From Gynurincola endophyticus (GTDB lineage Bacteria; Bacteroidota; Bacteroidia; Chitinophagales; Chitinophagaceae), in contig NZ_RCWL01000008.1 of assembly GCF_003991195.1 (NCBI RefSeq), forward strand, positions 186,599-250,598: a stretch of 64,000 nucleotides of DNA. Direction: 5' to 3'. Made by a program: the position numbers and the translations under genes. Positions 8,760 through 19,273 of the stretch are shown piece after piece; within the stretch, counting starts at the first letter, position 1, and every line of letters starts with the position of its first letter. The notes below the pieces were generated by a model, which was given only the letters and a program-made list of their open reading frames with translations, made no database searches and was not told the DNA's origin.

Positions 8760-10417
8760 ACCTTAAACAATCTACATTGAAGAATAAGAAATTAATTTTC
8801 TTTTGTATCCTTCTTGCTGTTATAGCTGGAGGGATCATTTATTGGACCAATTACAAGAATAAATTATTACATGGTGGTATCAGAAAAATGGTTTTAGAGC
8901 AATCAAACGGATTGTACAAAATAAAATCGGATACTATAGTACTTGATGAAATTGAAGGGTTTCTGAGCATTACGAATCTTTCTCTCAAGTCTGATTCATT
9001 GGTTTATGATACTATTACACTTAGTCATCAACAGCCTTCGGTATTAACTAATCTCCTGATTCCGAATCTGACGATACGGGGTGTAAAAACACCAAAAGCA
9101 TTATTGAGTCAGGAAATTGAAGGTTCGGCTGTTGTGATCGAATCTCCTACTATAGAGTTGTTGATTACCGGAAGTGCGAGCGATACTGTGGTTCAAATGT
9201 CATACAACCAGGTTTATCGCCAGATACTCGGTAATTTTAAACATATTAAAGTAGATAGTCTTCTGATCAATAATGCTGTTTTACTGACGCGTGATTTACA
9301 TGGAAAAAACTATAAACATCAATTAGATAGTGTAGACATCCATTTATTCGATATTCAGATTGATAGTTTAAATAATCAGGATACTTCCCGTTTTCTTTTT
9401 GCAAAAGACATGCATTTATTTACCAAAGAAATAAAAATCTTAAGTGGTAATGCTTTATACAGATATGTAATTAAGAATGTGATGCTAAGTACTTTTGAGC
9501 AGAAGCTGAATGTGGAACAGTTTTCTATCAACCCGTTACAGGGTGAAGCTGCTTTTATGAAAAATTTCAAGTATCAGCAAGACCGTTTTGATATTGATAT
9601 GTTCAATATTGAACTTAAACAATTGAATATTCCAAGGTTCATTTCTGAAGAAATTGATGCGCAGGAAATGCAGGTAGGAAAGAGTAGTTTTAAAATCTAC
9701 AGAGATATGACTTATCCGCGGGCGCAGGTATCTAAAGTTGGTAACTATCCGCATCAGATGCTGATGAACGAATTACCTTTCAGGCTCTTTATCCGGAAAG
9801 CCATTTTTAAAAACAGTTTTATTGAATATAAAGAACGTGCTGAAAGTTCTGGGGAGGCAGGGCATGTACAGTTCAAAGAAGCAGGGGCAACGATTGATTA
9901 TCTGACTAATATTAAAGAAATGCTTCCTTCTTCAGGTATTATGACTTTAGATTTCCACTCTAAATTTTTAGGCCAGATTCCTTTGACTGCTACTTTACAA
10001 TTTTACAATGCATCGAAGGATGGTAAATGGAGTGCAAAAGGACATCTGAGAACATTAGATGCTAAAATAGTGAATCAATTGACCGAGCCCATGGGGTTAG
10101 CAAGGGTAGAAGACGGTGTAATTAATAGTCTGACATTTAATTTAACGGGCAATGATTATCGTGCTCGTGGAGATGTATTGATTTTATACAAAGATTTGCA
10201 GGTTTCTCTATTGAAACAGAATGATAATAATGATCTTGAACGAAAAAAGTTTATTTCATGGATTGCTAATCTGAAACTAAAATCAAATAATCCTAAAAAA
10301 GAAGGCCGGGAACCACGGCATGGAAAAGTCAACTATGAAAGAGATATTCATCGTTCCTATTTCGCACTGCTGTGGAAATCAATCTTCGAAGGTATTAAAC
10401 AATGTGTAGGGTTCTAG
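8750..10417 (+). CDS. membrane-anchored AsmA-like protein
   Basis: This 555-residue protein has one N-terminal membrane helix (LIFFCILLAVIAGGIIYW, about residues 15-32) and a long, beta-rich periplasmic part. The C-terminal third (GIMTLDFHSKFLGQIPLTAT ... DGVINSLTFNLTGNDYRARG) has the pattern of AsmA/DUF748-type repeats, as in proteins thought to form hydrophobic grooves for lipid movement across the periplasm. The start is a TTG at 8750 overlapping the upstream stop, with another TTG at 8777; the first in-frame ATG would remove the membrane anchor, so a TTG start is favoured. It converges on tamL, sharing a 4-base CTAG that serves as stop for both genes. The envelope role is inferred from fold pattern and neighbours. 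Confidence 0.65.
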   Translation: MGINLKQSTLKNKKLIFFCILLAVIAGGIIYWTNYKNKLLHGGIRKMVLEQSNGLYKIKSDTIVLDEIEGFLSITNLSLKSDSLVYDTITLSHQQPSVLTNLLIPNLTIRGVKTPKALLSQEIEGSAVVIESPTIELLITGSASDTVVQMSYNQVYRQILGNFKHIKVDSLLINNAVLLTRDLHGKNYKHQLDSVDIHLFDIQIDSLNNQDTSRFLFAKDMHLFTKEIKILSGNALYRYVIKNVMLSTFEQKLNVEQFSINPLQGEAAFMKNFKYQQDRFDIDMFNIELKQLNIPRFISEEIDAQEMQVGKSSFKIYRDMTYPRAQVSKVGNYPHQMLMNELPFRLFIRKAIFKNSFIEYKERAESSGEAGHVQFKEAGATIDYLTNIKEMLPSSGIMTLDFHSKFLGQIPLTATLQFYNASKDGKWSAKGHLRTLDAKIVNQLTEPMGLARVEDGVINSLTFNLTGNDYRARGDVLILYKDLQVSLLKQNDNNDLERKKFISWIANLKLKSNNPKKEGREPRHGKVNYERDIHRSYFALLWKSIFEGIKQCVGF

Positions 10418-12705
10418 AATGGATAACCGATACCCAGGTTTAGAATCAGATTATCTCTGCGCCATTGTTTGTCGCCCAGATCAATGGTGTTGAATATCCA
10501 GCGTTTTCCGTCTTCCAGCCATGGTTTCCTTACAGGGAAGGCCACGTCTAATCGTAATACCAGTATACTAACGTCGATTCTGATACCAACACCTGTACCG
10601 ATCGCCAATTCGCGGAGAAAATTTTTCGTAAAGTTGGCGCCCGGTTTCTCAGGATTGTCTCTATATAGCCAGATATTACCTGCATCAACAAATACAGCAC
10701 CATGTATAACACTGAAAAGTTTTGCTCTTAACTCCGTATTGAACTCCAGCTTAATATCTCCCGATTGGTCAGGAAATAATTCATATTGAGTACCGTCATA
10801 GGTACCCGGACCTATAGAACGTGTTCTGAAAGCTCTGATACTGTTATTACCACCTATAAAGAATTGTTTGATGAAAGGAACTTCTCTTGAATTGCCATAA
10901 GGTAATGCACCACCCAGAATAATACGGTTTGCAAGAATGGTATTTTCGCTCAGTTTTCTATAATATCGGAAATCTGCCTCCAGCTTTACGTATTGTGCAT
11001 ATGCATTGCCGAAAATAGTATGTGGATTGTCAAAACTATTTCCTCTGCCGAAAAGAGCACCGAATAAATTACCGGAAACATCCGCAGTGCCGCTGAAGTA
11101 GAAAGTATTAGTTTTGAAACCGTCAATTGCCTGATTATACGTATAGTTGTAAGTAGAGCCTAATACAAACTGGCGTTCGATATTCTTTCTAAGTGTATAT
11201 ACTGTATCTGCTGCAGCCTGGTATTCCGGACTTACCGAAGATGGTAGTACATAGTTAATACTAATTGGGTTTAACTGGTGTTCTTTATAAATGTTTTCCT
11301 TCCAGTTATAACCGTAGCTCGTTCTGAATGAGCTAAGCGTATAAAGTTTTTCTTTTCGCAGGAAATCATAAGCCAGCATGATATTCGTTTTGGGTACGAA
11401 TGCGCTACTGGTATTGAATTTAAAAAAAGGTACAATTACTCTCGGAATGGATAAGCTTGTCTCCAACCCGCCTCTGTAAGTATTATATCCTTTCAAACGT
11501 GATCCGTATTGAACCTCGGCACCACCCAAGGCTGAAATGGTTAACAGCTCACCTCCTTTAAACGTGTTTCTATTGCGCCACGAAAGACTTAATTGCGACC
11601 CCACCAGGTTATTTGATTTGGTAGTACCGTTTAATTCTAAACGCAATGATTTTTTGGGCATAGGCGTAAGGTAGTAATACGTATTCAGACGTGCCTGAGC
11701 ATAATTACTATCAATAACAAATCTGTTTTTTACGAATTTAAATATTCCCAGATTGATTAGCCTGTTGAGTGATAAGTTATGATCGTTTCTGCTGTAAACA
11801 TCACCGCTTTCAAACTGTAAGGTCTGATCAAAAATTCTGGGTTTATAATTTCTGGTTCGGTCAATAATTGTAATACCATTATATAATACCGCATTTTTGG
11901 TGCTGGTGTCACTGTATCCGGTATTCAGTCTATAGTCTGAGTAAACATAGGTATCTTTAATGGTATACATTTGTTTTGCTTCGGTAGGAGTCGTCGGTTT
12001 TATTTTTAAGAAATAATTCACCTGACGGTTGCCGATCGAACTATCTACATCAATGCTTAAATATTCAGGGTTGAAAAAGAAAAATCCATTCTGTTTAAGA
12101 TATGCATCAATTCTTTCTCTTTCTGTTTTAATTCTATCCAGACTATATGCCTCTCCTTTTCTTAAAATGGAACCGTATTGAGCCTGTTGTACAGATAATC
12201 CAATGAACGATTCGTCTGTTTCATATACTACTTCATTAATAGAATAAGGTTTGCCGGCTGCAACCGTATATACTGCTGTTGCTTTTTTGCCTTTAATGAC
12301 TGTATCGGCGGTAGTTGTTACATCAAAGAATCCGTTATTTTCGAGGTAGTTGTCAAGAATAGCAGTATTATAATCGAGATTGACCTGATTGAGTAATACC
12401 GGTGCTTCTCCGAATTTGTATTTTAATCTTCCTGCGAGTGATTTTTCTTTTTTAGGATTTCCTGCAAAATTATATGCATACAAACGTAACCGCATGCCCA
12501 ATGTTTTTCTATTAGGCAGCGGGCGCGTTAATGATGTTAGTTCATCTTCAAGTTTTGATCTGCTTTTTTTAGAGATTGAATCATTCTCTATATTTACTTT
12601 AGCACCAAGATATAAATATTGTCCCTCTTGTAAGTACTTAGTATTACTACAAGCTGCTAAAAGCGCCAATAAAATAATATGTATACTAACTTTAAGGAAT
12701 TTCAT
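10414..12705 (-). CDS. tamL: TamL-type outer membrane assembly lipoprotein (BamA/TamA superfamily)
   Basis: This 763-residue protein of the BamA/TamA (Omp85) superfamily is predicted to sit in the outer membrane and work with TamB in inserting proteins or moving lipids. The N terminus is a lipoprotein signal (IHIILLALLAACSNTKYLQ), the feature that separates Bacteroidota TamL from classical TamA. POTRA-like repeats follow (YNTAILDNYLENNGFFDVTT; RIDAYLKQNGFFFFNPEYL). The C-terminal half is a 16-strand-type barrel with the surface-antigen motif GGNNSIRAFRTRSIGPGTY and an aromatic end (LNLGIGYPF). Its first bases overlap the end of tamB by 14 bases, so the two are translationally coupled. Confidence 0.92.
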   Translation of the reverse strand: MKFLKVSIHIILLALLAACSNTKYLQEGQYLYLGAKVNIENDSISKKSRSKLEDELTSLTRPLPNRKTLGMRLRLYAYNFAGNPKKEKSLAGRLKYKFGEAPVLLNQVNLDYNTAILDNYLENNGFFDVTTTADTVIKGKKATAVYTVAAGKPYSINEVVYETDESFIGLSVQQAQYGSILRKGEAYSLDRIKTERERIDAYLKQNGFFFFNPEYLSIDVDSSIGNRQVNYFLKIKPTTPTEAKQMYTIKDTYVYSDYRLNTGYSDTSTKNAVLYNGITIIDRTRNYKPRIFDQTLQFESGDVYSRNDHNLSLNRLINLGIFKFVKNRFVIDSNYAQARLNTYYYLTPMPKKSLRLELNGTTKSNNLVGSQLSLSWRNRNTFKGGELLTISALGGAEVQYGSRLKGYNTYRGGLETSLSIPRVIVPFFKFNTSSAFVPKTNIMLAYDFLRKEKLYTLSSFRTSYGYNWKENIYKEHQLNPISINYVLPSSVSPEYQAAADTVYTLRKNIERQFVLGSTYNYTYNQAIDGFKTNTFYFSGTADVSGNLFGALFGRGNSFDNPHTIFGNAYAQYVKLEADFRYYRKLSENTILANRIILGGALPYGNSREVPFIKQFFIGGNNSIRAFRTRSIGPGTYDGTQYELFPDQSGDIKLEFNTELRAKLFSVIHGAVFVDAGNIWLYRDNPEKPGANFTKNFLRELAIGTGVGIRIDVSILVLRLDVAFPVRKPWLEDGKRWIFNTIDLGDKQWRRDNLILNLGIGYPF

Positions 12706-15700
12706 TTTCGTTTTCCTGTTTTTGCATTAAACGATCTTTGATCTCATTTAAACGTCTTTCTCTTCTTCTTTGACTTTCAAATACCTGTCTGAAGCGGTTG
12801 TAGTCTACTGTTAATATAAATCCGACACCTGTTTCAACGATATAACCTTCCAGTACACCTTCATATTTATTTTTTCTATAAGCCCGCAGCATATAGCGTC
12901 CGTCTTTGCTAAGACGGTAATCTAATGCTACGTTATCGGCCAGTGTGGTAGTTTGACCGCCTTGTGCCGGTCCTTCTAATTCAAAGTTCGAGCCAATGGT
13001 AACAGTTAACCGGTCGTTTAATAATTGTTTTGACAAGGCAACATTTAAATCGGTTCTGTTGGCTTTTGCACCGGTGGTATAATCTTCTGTACTTTGCAGA
13101 TCAAAGTTTATATCTACTCCCTGAATCAGATTGCCTGCCAGGTTATTTAACTGATCTGATAATAGTTTACTTACACTTTTACGGGCAAGTCCTTCCGCTG
13201 AAAGTCCGGCATTACCGGTTGCGAATGGATTTTCAGCCACGAATCTTCCGAGTAATAATAAGGCAAATACCTGTTTATTCATTTCTGCAGGCTCCTGTCT
13301 TACCTGAGCCAGCTTATTATTAGTGGTTTCTATCACTTCTTTTCCTACGGTATAGTTTCCATTTTCCGGTAGAATAATGTCGAAAGTGATGGTTGGTTTC
13401 ATTAACTGGTCTTTCATTTTAAGGTGTACTTCGAAAGGAAGCCTTTGGCGATAAGTATTTTTAACAGCAGCATCCACACCACTCAATTGATTTTCTACCA
13501 GGTCGATCGGACCGGTGTTGGCAATATAAACGGCTGTAATATCAACTTCGGCCATAGTAGGTTCTCCCTGCCAGGTGATAGTACTTCCTTTTTGAATATT
13601 GAAAGACCTTTTCAGGAAGTTGAAGGAAAGATTGTAAGAACCTTTTTCCAGTTCGTAAGTACCGGTCATGGTAATTTTTCCGGAAGGGTCAATGCCGCCA
13701 GTTAAATTAGCCGAGCCCTGAACTGTTAACATATCTCCGTTGCCTTCGTCAATAATAACGTTGAGAACAGCTTCTTTCATTACGGTTATATTCACATTGA
13801 TGTCGAAGTCTCTCACGCTGGCTTCGTTTAATGAATCATAGCGATTCGCGAAGAGTGTATCTTCTGCGCTGGCATTCGGATCGATAAAGTTTACAATACC
13901 ATCCCTGTCCTGAATAGACGGATCTTCCTGCGGAAGTATAAAAGTAAAGTCAGTTTTGTTATTAACCTGTAAGGTTCCGTCTACCACAGGGCTCATCTCC
14001 GTTCCACTTATATTCAACCGGGTATTAAAGAATACTTTTCCAAAAAAGATATCACCGAGTTCCCTGGTTTTATTCATTAACTGGAAGTTGTCGGCGTTCA
14101 GCGTCATGTCAAACCGGTAGTTAGTAAAGTTTTGCGTTAATGCGTCACCGTCTATTACCATAGTTTGCCCTGAAGAATCTTTTATTTTAAACTGGCTGAA
14201 ATGTACTCCACGTTCGTCGAGGGTAATGGCTTCGTTTTCCATTTTCAGCAAACTGTTAATCGGATAAGGAGCAATTACTGCATTCTGGAAATTGATTTTC
14301 CCATTTACTTTCGGGGCTGCAGCAGAGCCGGTGATTTTGGCCTGTCCGTTCATTTCTCCCGATGCCTGTTTGATGTAGCCCATTGCCAGTTTTTCAATTG
14401 TTTTCATGGGTAAATGTGCAATGTTTAATTGCAGGTTCATCGGGTTAGAAACATTCTCTCCTATATCGTAGGTTCCTTTAACAGTTAAATCGTTACCGAA
14501 CTCTTTTAAACTAAGGTCTACATTAAAAACGTTTGGTGTCTGGTTCAGGATATTGGCCTGTAAAGTGCCGACTGTATCCTTATTCATCATGAAGTTTTTT
14601 ATTTCCAGTTCGCTTTGGAGCTTCATATCCTGCATCAGGTCATGAACGGTTGCGTATCCATTGATTACACCGTCCATTTGTAAAGAATCCAGTTGAATTA
14701 AACGCGTAAGGGTGGCAATACGGAAATCTTTAAAGCTGGCCGTTAAAGGATATCCCGCCGCCGAACTGTCACTTTGTAATTTCAATTCCTGGTCTTTGTC
14801 AGAGAGAATAAAGTTAGAAGCCAACACTTTACTGCTATCGTAATAAAGTCTGTTACCCGGGTTAAGATTCCATTTAGCATAGTTTAATAAAAGCGAATCC
14901 GGATTGAGTGAAATGGCATATGCTCCGGATTGCGGTTGAAATACATTTGCCGACAACCGGTATTTCAGTTCATTTTTTTCATCATTGATATTGAGATGTA
15001 CATCTAACTCATTGTCGTGAGCAGACGCCTGTAAACGTGTGGCATTTAAGGTTACTCCGCCGGCTTTCAATTCCTGAATACGTATATATCCATTCAGGGT
15101 GCTGGTATCTCTGGTAGTAGCAAAGAACCTGAAGTCTTTTACAGAGTTATTGCCATAGATGAGTTTAGGAATCTCAGAATAAACCCTTATCCCGTTTTCA
15201 TGATCTCCCCAGATTCTGAGTTCAATACTGTCAAGTCCTCTTAAATCAGGTAAGAAATCAACAATACTTTTATGTTTGTAAACATCAATGTCTAAATGAA
15301 AATCGTAAGGTTCATTAATGACAACGGTATCGCTATAGCCTGTATTAAAGTATTTGTTTGCTTCTCTTTGTAAAATCGCATTCATCTGCGTTAATTCAAA
15401 ATGCCCCCAGGCATTGGCATACATGAACGGAGTATACAGTTGAATCACTTCACCGGTGTCGGTTTGTAGCGCGTTTAACTGAATACTATCTACCTGTAAT
15501 CTGTTTTCGTTGTACACCAGAATAGATTGTACTACTTTCAGATTTCCTTCTAAGCTATCGGGATTAGTGTTGGCAAAATCGCCTACAATTTTTCCGCGAT
15601 AGATGATGGTGTCGGTGGTAAGATTAAGCTCATGTGTTTTAATACTGTCGATCATGGCATCGATCGACAACGACGGATATTCGTTACTCAGATCTCCTTT

Positions 15701-17758
15701 GGCGGTCAGATTTAAATGTATCGGATCGTTTTGAATATTTGCCGTCAGATCTATTTGTAAAGAGTCGATTATTCCGTTTAATTGAAGGTTTTTATAAGTA
15801 TAGTTCTGATAAGTAACACTATCAATAGTAATATTTGCTGCTGATGTCAGTTTCTCGAAAACATAACCCTGGCCTTTGAGTGTTGCATGTGTTGATAAAC
15901 CGCCTACTTCAGGCATACCTATGATTTTTCCGACCAATACATTTTGTGATAATAACTGAAGGTCGTACTGCATGCGCAAGCTATCGGTAAAGTGTGCAAG
16001 GGTTCCGTTGAGTACAACATCGCCATCAGTTGTATTGATATTAATATTGGTGTACAGTTCTTCGGTAGTTCCGCGGATTACCCCGTCAGCAGCAATTACA
16101 TTCGGAAGAGAAAAACTATCCGGTAATGTTTTTTCCGGTAAGAGTGACAGAATATCCTGATTGGTGGTATATAATTCTTTTAATTGAATGTTGGCACTGA
16201 GCTGATCAGGGTTAAACATGTTTACGACTCTTCCGGAAAGATCAACGCGGGTATTTTGCCAGCCAGAAACTTTAAAGTGAGAGATATTTAAATCGTTTAA
16301 TAAACCTTTTAACTGTGCGTCAACTTTCAGGATCGCAGAACGGTTTGCGAAACCGGGCTGCTCTGCCAGAAAAGGTGCAAACATAAGAATATCTCTGATG
16401 GCAATTTGTGAACGTCGAAGATTGATATCTACAAATAAGCGTCCGGGTTGATCAGCGATCAGATCAAGACTTGGATATTTGATGGCAGCCGCATCTCTCA
16501 AAATTGTATGGGGTGTAGCAATATACAGGTCTTTTAAATAAGCTTCTTTGTCAGAATAGAGAAACGTTACTTCGAGTGATTTTAAATCCAACCCGCTTTT
16601 CTCTTTCATACTTCCTTTTGAAATCTCACCCATAATGGTGTCATTCGCAAAATAGAAGTCTTCCAGTGTCAGGTTAAGTTGTCTGGCATCTATATGCGAA
16701 TAATCCATTCCTTCTTTTACAGGTGTAGAAGCCTGTTGGTCAAATTTTATATTACTGTTTTCGATTCTAAGTTCTTTGGTAAGAATTTTCCATGAAGCAG
16801 CAGTAGAATCTTCTATTACAACCGGTGCGGGTGCTGCCGGTGTGGTGGGAGACAAGGTTACGTAAGCATTCGCTTCATCCAGTAATACGTCGTTAATATC
16901 GATGATTGCCTGCCCGAGGTCAAAACGGTTGATGGTTGTTTCAAAGGCTTTTAACTGAATACCTGTTTCAAAACCCGAAGGAATACTTTTAAACAGGAAA
17001 TCAGTATTTTTCAATTCAATATTTTTAAGCAGCAGAGCGATAGGAGCGGAGGTAGTTGTATCCGGTTCGCTGATTACAAGCGGTTCTTTCATAATAAAGG
17101 AGCCCTTTAAGCCATCGAGCTCAATTACAGGAATATCAATTACCAGTGAAGGCGAAATGCCGAGCTGATTGGCATTCAGTGCCAGTTTAGAGAACAGCAC
17201 ATCGGCAAAATTACCCGTTACATCGTCGTGATATTTTACATTAAAGTTTTTAAGATATACATCTTTCAGGTTAAATACCATTGCTGAAGTGTCGGTAGAC
17301 TGAACTTCTGCAGGCATACTTTCCGAATCAGCCTTTGCAAACGAGTCGATAATAAACTGGAAATTAAAAGCAGTATCCGGTAAAACTCTGTAAACTCTTG
17401 CGGTTACATCCTCCCAGCTGATATCATTTACCTGATATTGCCCTTTGATGAGTTTCCACATATCCATGTTTACAGAAAGTTTTCCTGAATAAACGAGGGT
17501 GTCTTTTTGTTTATCTTCTATATAAAGTTTTTCTAATACGACTGATTTAGGAAAATCTATATATAGTTTTTGTATTGATACTTTGGTATCTAATTTTTTA
17601 GTGAGCCAGTTTTGGGCCTTACCTACAATGAAGTTTTGTACGGGCGCTGTTTGAATGAGCAGTAGAATAAGAATAACGAATAGTAACAGGAAAAGGGTGG
17701 ATTTCCATAAAATCCTCCATACCTTTCGTGCTATTTTTTTGCTTTTTGATTCCTCCAC
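12692..17758 (-). CDS. tamB: translocation/assembly module TamB (DUF490)
   Basis: This very large protein of 1688 residues is anchored in the inner membrane by one N-terminal helix (STLFLLLFVILILLLIQTA) and spans the periplasm as a long beta-rich rod, as expected of TamB. The rod shows many AsmA-like repeats. The conserved C-terminal DUF490 domain is seen in about the last 400 residues (NPFATGNAGLSAEGLARKS; LNNLAGNLIQGVDINFDLQS; RYMLRAYRKNKYEGVLEG). TamB partners TamA/TamL in outer membrane biogenesis and probably in phospholipid transport. The start is a GTG at 17758 just before the lysine-rich MEESKSKKIARK; no ATG lies close by. It is the penultimate gene of a - strand run, directly coupled to tamL. 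Confidence 0.93.
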   Translation of the reverse strand: MEESKSKKIARKVWRILWKSTLFLLLFVILILLLIQTAPVQNFIVGKAQNWLTKKLDTKVSIQKLYIDFPKSVVLEKLYIEDKQKDTLVYSGKLSVNMDMWKLIKGQYQVNDISWEDVTARVYRVLPDTAFNFQFIIDSFAKADSESMPAEVQSTDTSAMVFNLKDVYLKNFNVKYHDDVTGNFADVLFSKLALNANQLGISPSLVIDIPVIELDGLKGSFIMKEPLVISEPDTTTSAPIALLLKNIELKNTDFLFKSIPSGFETGIQLKAFETTINRFDLGQAIIDINDVLLDEANAYVTLSPTTPAAPAPVVIEDSTAASWKILTKELRIENSNIKFDQQASTPVKEGMDYSHIDARQLNLTLEDFYFANDTIMGEISKGSMKEKSGLDLKSLEVTFLYSDKEAYLKDLYIATPHTILRDAAAIKYPSLDLIADQPGRLFVDINLRRSQIAIRDILMFAPFLAEQPGFANRSAILKVDAQLKGLLNDLNISHFKVSGWQNTRVDLSGRVVNMFNPDQLSANIQLKELYTTNQDILSLLPEKTLPDSFSLPNVIAADGVIRGTTEELYTNININTTDGDVVLNGTLAHFTDSLRMQYDLQLLSQNVLVGKIIGMPEVGGLSTHATLKGQGYVFEKLTSAANITIDSVTYQNYTYKNLQLNGIIDSLQIDLTANIQNDPIHLNLTAKGDLSNEYPSLSIDAMIDSIKTHELNLTTDTIIYRGKIVGDFANTNPDSLEGNLKVVQSILVYNENRLQVDSIQLNALQTDTGEVIQLYTPFMYANAWGHFELTQMNAILQREANKYFNTGYSDTVVINEPYDFHLDIDVYKHKSIVDFLPDLRGLDSIELRIWGDHENGIRVYSEIPKLIYGNNSVKDFRFFATTRDTSTLNGYIRIQELKAGGVTLNATRLQASAHDNELDVHLNINDEKNELKYRLSANVFQPQSGAYAISLNPDSLLLNYAKWNLNPGNRLYYDSSKVLASNFILSDKDQELKLQSDSSAAGYPLTASFKDFRIATLTRLIQLDSLQMDGVINGYATVHDLMQDMKLQSELEIKNFMMNKDTVGTLQANILNQTPNVFNVDLSLKEFGNDLTVKGTYDIGENVSNPMNLQLNIAHLPMKTIEKLAMGYIKQASGEMNGQAKITGSAAAPKVNGKINFQNAVIAPYPINSLLKMENEAITLDERGVHFSQFKIKDSSGQTMVIDGDALTQNFTNYRFDMTLNADNFQLMNKTRELGDIFFGKVFFNTRLNISGTEMSPVVDGTLQVNNKTDFTFILPQEDPSIQDRDGIVNFIDPNASAEDTLFANRYDSLNEASVRDFDINVNITVMKEAVLNVIIDEGNGDMLTVQGSANLTGGIDPSGKITMTGTYELEKGSYNLSFNFLKRSFNIQKGSTITWQGEPTMAEVDITAVYIANTGPIDLVENQLSGVDAAVKNTYRQRLPFEVHLKMKDQLMKPTITFDIILPENGNYTVGKEVIETTNNKLAQVRQEPAEMNKQVFALLLLGRFVAENPFATGNAGLSAEGLARKSVSKLLSDQLNNLAGNLIQGVDINFDLQSTEDYTTGAKANRTDLNVALSKQLLNDRLTVTIGSNFELEGPAQGGQTTTLADNVALDYRLSKDGRYMLRAYRKNKYEGVLEGYIVETGVGFILTVDYNRFRQVFESQRRRERRLNEIKDRLMQKQENENEIP

Positions 17759-17855
17759 TTAAAAAACTTTTTGGGCGCTGCCAAATTATAAGCAAGGCAA
17801 ATGCCAATAAATAGTTTACCGGTACTTGGGGGCTATGTAGATATATTCCCCCACA

Positions 17856-18323
17856 TTATTGTGTTTTGATTAAAGACGCTACGATCTTATCAATAGGTAA
17901 ATTTACAGTATTGCTATTAAAATCGGTCCAGGGAACCCATCTTATTGACTCAATTTGCTGAGTGGCTTCATATATTTTGAGCTGGTCAGGTGAGAAGTCA
18001 AACGGAGCGGTTTTTATGGGAATTTTTATGGGTTCCAGTGCTTTTACTTTATAGTAGATGGAAATAATCTGGTGCATAGGGTTAAATGCACTTTGCTGGT
18101 AAAAGTCGGTGGTATATAAATGATCCTGAACTTCTATTTTCAGCTGAACTTCTTCCATAAATTCTCTCATCAGGCAGTCGCGGGTGCCTTCTCCCATTTC
18201 GAGCCCACCGCCGGGGAACTTAGTAAAGCGGTGACCACGTATAATTTCATCCGAAACCAGAATATCGTTCTGTTCGTTTTGCAGAATACCGTATACACGT
18301 ATGGTGAATTGGGAAGGAAGCAT
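17856..18323 (-). CDS. Nudix hydrolase
   Basis: This 155-residue protein has the Nudix box GGGLEMGEGTRDCLMREFME (continuing with EVQ), residues about 38-60, which binds the catalytic metal and cuts nucleoside diphosphate-linked or related substrates. The substrate cannot be told from sequence. Length and architecture are those of a single-domain Nudix enzyme. It begins 2 bases after the stop of the corA-like gene, so the two are co-transcribed; the gene ends about 100 bases before tamB starts. Confidence 0.9.
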   Translation of the reverse strand: MLPSQFTIRVYGILQNEQNDILVSDEIIRGHRFTKFPGGGLEMGEGTRDCLMREFMEEVQLKIEVQDHLYTTDFYQQSAFNPMHQIISIYYKVKALEPIKIPIKTAPFDFSPDQLKIYEATQQIESIRWVPWTDFNSNTVNLPIDKIVASLIKTQ

Positions 18324-18325
18324 TA

Positions 18326-19264
18326 CTAGAAAATTTTAGAGCGGAGGAAAAACCATCCCACTAACAGCGACACCAGTAAACTACCTAAAATCGGGATGAA
18401 AAAAGAACCGGCTTCGTGTTGGAAGGGGATCGGAACGTTCATTCCGTAAATACTGGCAACCAATACAGGGAAACTTAATACGATAGTAATTACGGATAAT
18501 CTTTTCAATACCTCGTTCTGATTATTAGCGATAATGCTGGCAAATGCATCAAGGGAGGAGCTGAGGATATTGGTGTAGATATTCGCCATCTCCAATGCCT
18601 GGGAATTATCAACAATTAAATCGCTCAGGAATTCGCGTTCTTCTTCATTTAAGCCTAAAAAATTGGTTCTTTCCATTTTCATCAGTAACATTTCGTTTGA
18701 GCGTAATGCAGTAACGAAATATACGAGGCTTTTCTGGATACGCATTAGCTGTAACAATTGCTCATTTCTGTTAGCAGCGTATAATTTTTGTTCGAGAATA
18801 TTTCTGCGTTGATTAATTTCTTTCAGGTATTCCATATAGGTATGAATAATCTTTTCTATGATTTTCAACACCATCATTTTTCTGTTATCGGGATGCCTGT
18901 TTTGAAATGTATTCAGAAACTTTTTGATAGCACCGTTTTCAAAAGAGTTAACGGTAACAATCTGCTTGTGGGTTAAAATGACGCAGATCGGAATCGTAAT
19001 ATAATATGCATCTGACTCATTAAAGGAATTGTTTTCGGTAGGAGTTTTGATTACAATAAGCTTTACATTGTCTTCTGTTTCAAAACGCGAACGTTCGTCA
19101 ATATCGAGCGAGTCGGTTAAAAAGTCTAACGGAATATCCAATTCTTCAGATAACTCTGAGAATTCTTCTTGTTTCAGTGGTGGAGAAACGTTTACCCACA
19201 CATCGTTTTCGGGACGGTCGATAGCCACCGTTTGTTTATCAATATTTCTGAAATACTGTATCAT
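18326..19264 (-). CDS. corA: CorA-family magnesium/divalent cation channel
   Basis: This 312-residue protein has the two-part form of CorA: a soluble N-terminal domain of alpha/beta type (about 1-220, with a long charged helix at about 130-245) and two C-terminal membrane helices (LSVITIVLSFPVLVASIYG and FFIPILGSLLVSLLVGWFF). The pore signature YGMNVP sits between them, containing the GMN selectivity motif. CorA forms pentamers in the inner membrane that admit Mg2+. It starts 9 bases after the dapF stop, within the same - strand run. The exact ion used by this copy is not proven by sequence. Confidence 0.92.
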   Translation of the reverse strand: MIQYFRNIDKQTVAIDRPENDVWVNVSPPLKQEEFSELSEELDIPLDFLTDSLDIDERSRFETEDNVKLIVIKTPTENNSFNESDAYYITIPICVILTHKQIVTVNSFENGAIKKFLNTFQNRHPDNRKMMVLKIIEKIIHTYMEYLKEINQRRNILEQKLYAANRNEQLLQLMRIQKSLVYFVTALRSNEMLLMKMERTNFLGLNEEEREFLSDLIVDNSQALEMANIYTNILSSSLDAFASIIANNQNEVLKRLSVITIVLSFPVLVASIYGMNVPIPFQHEAGSFFIPILGSLLVSLLVGWFFLRSKIF

Positions 19265-19273
19265 ATTTCCGCC

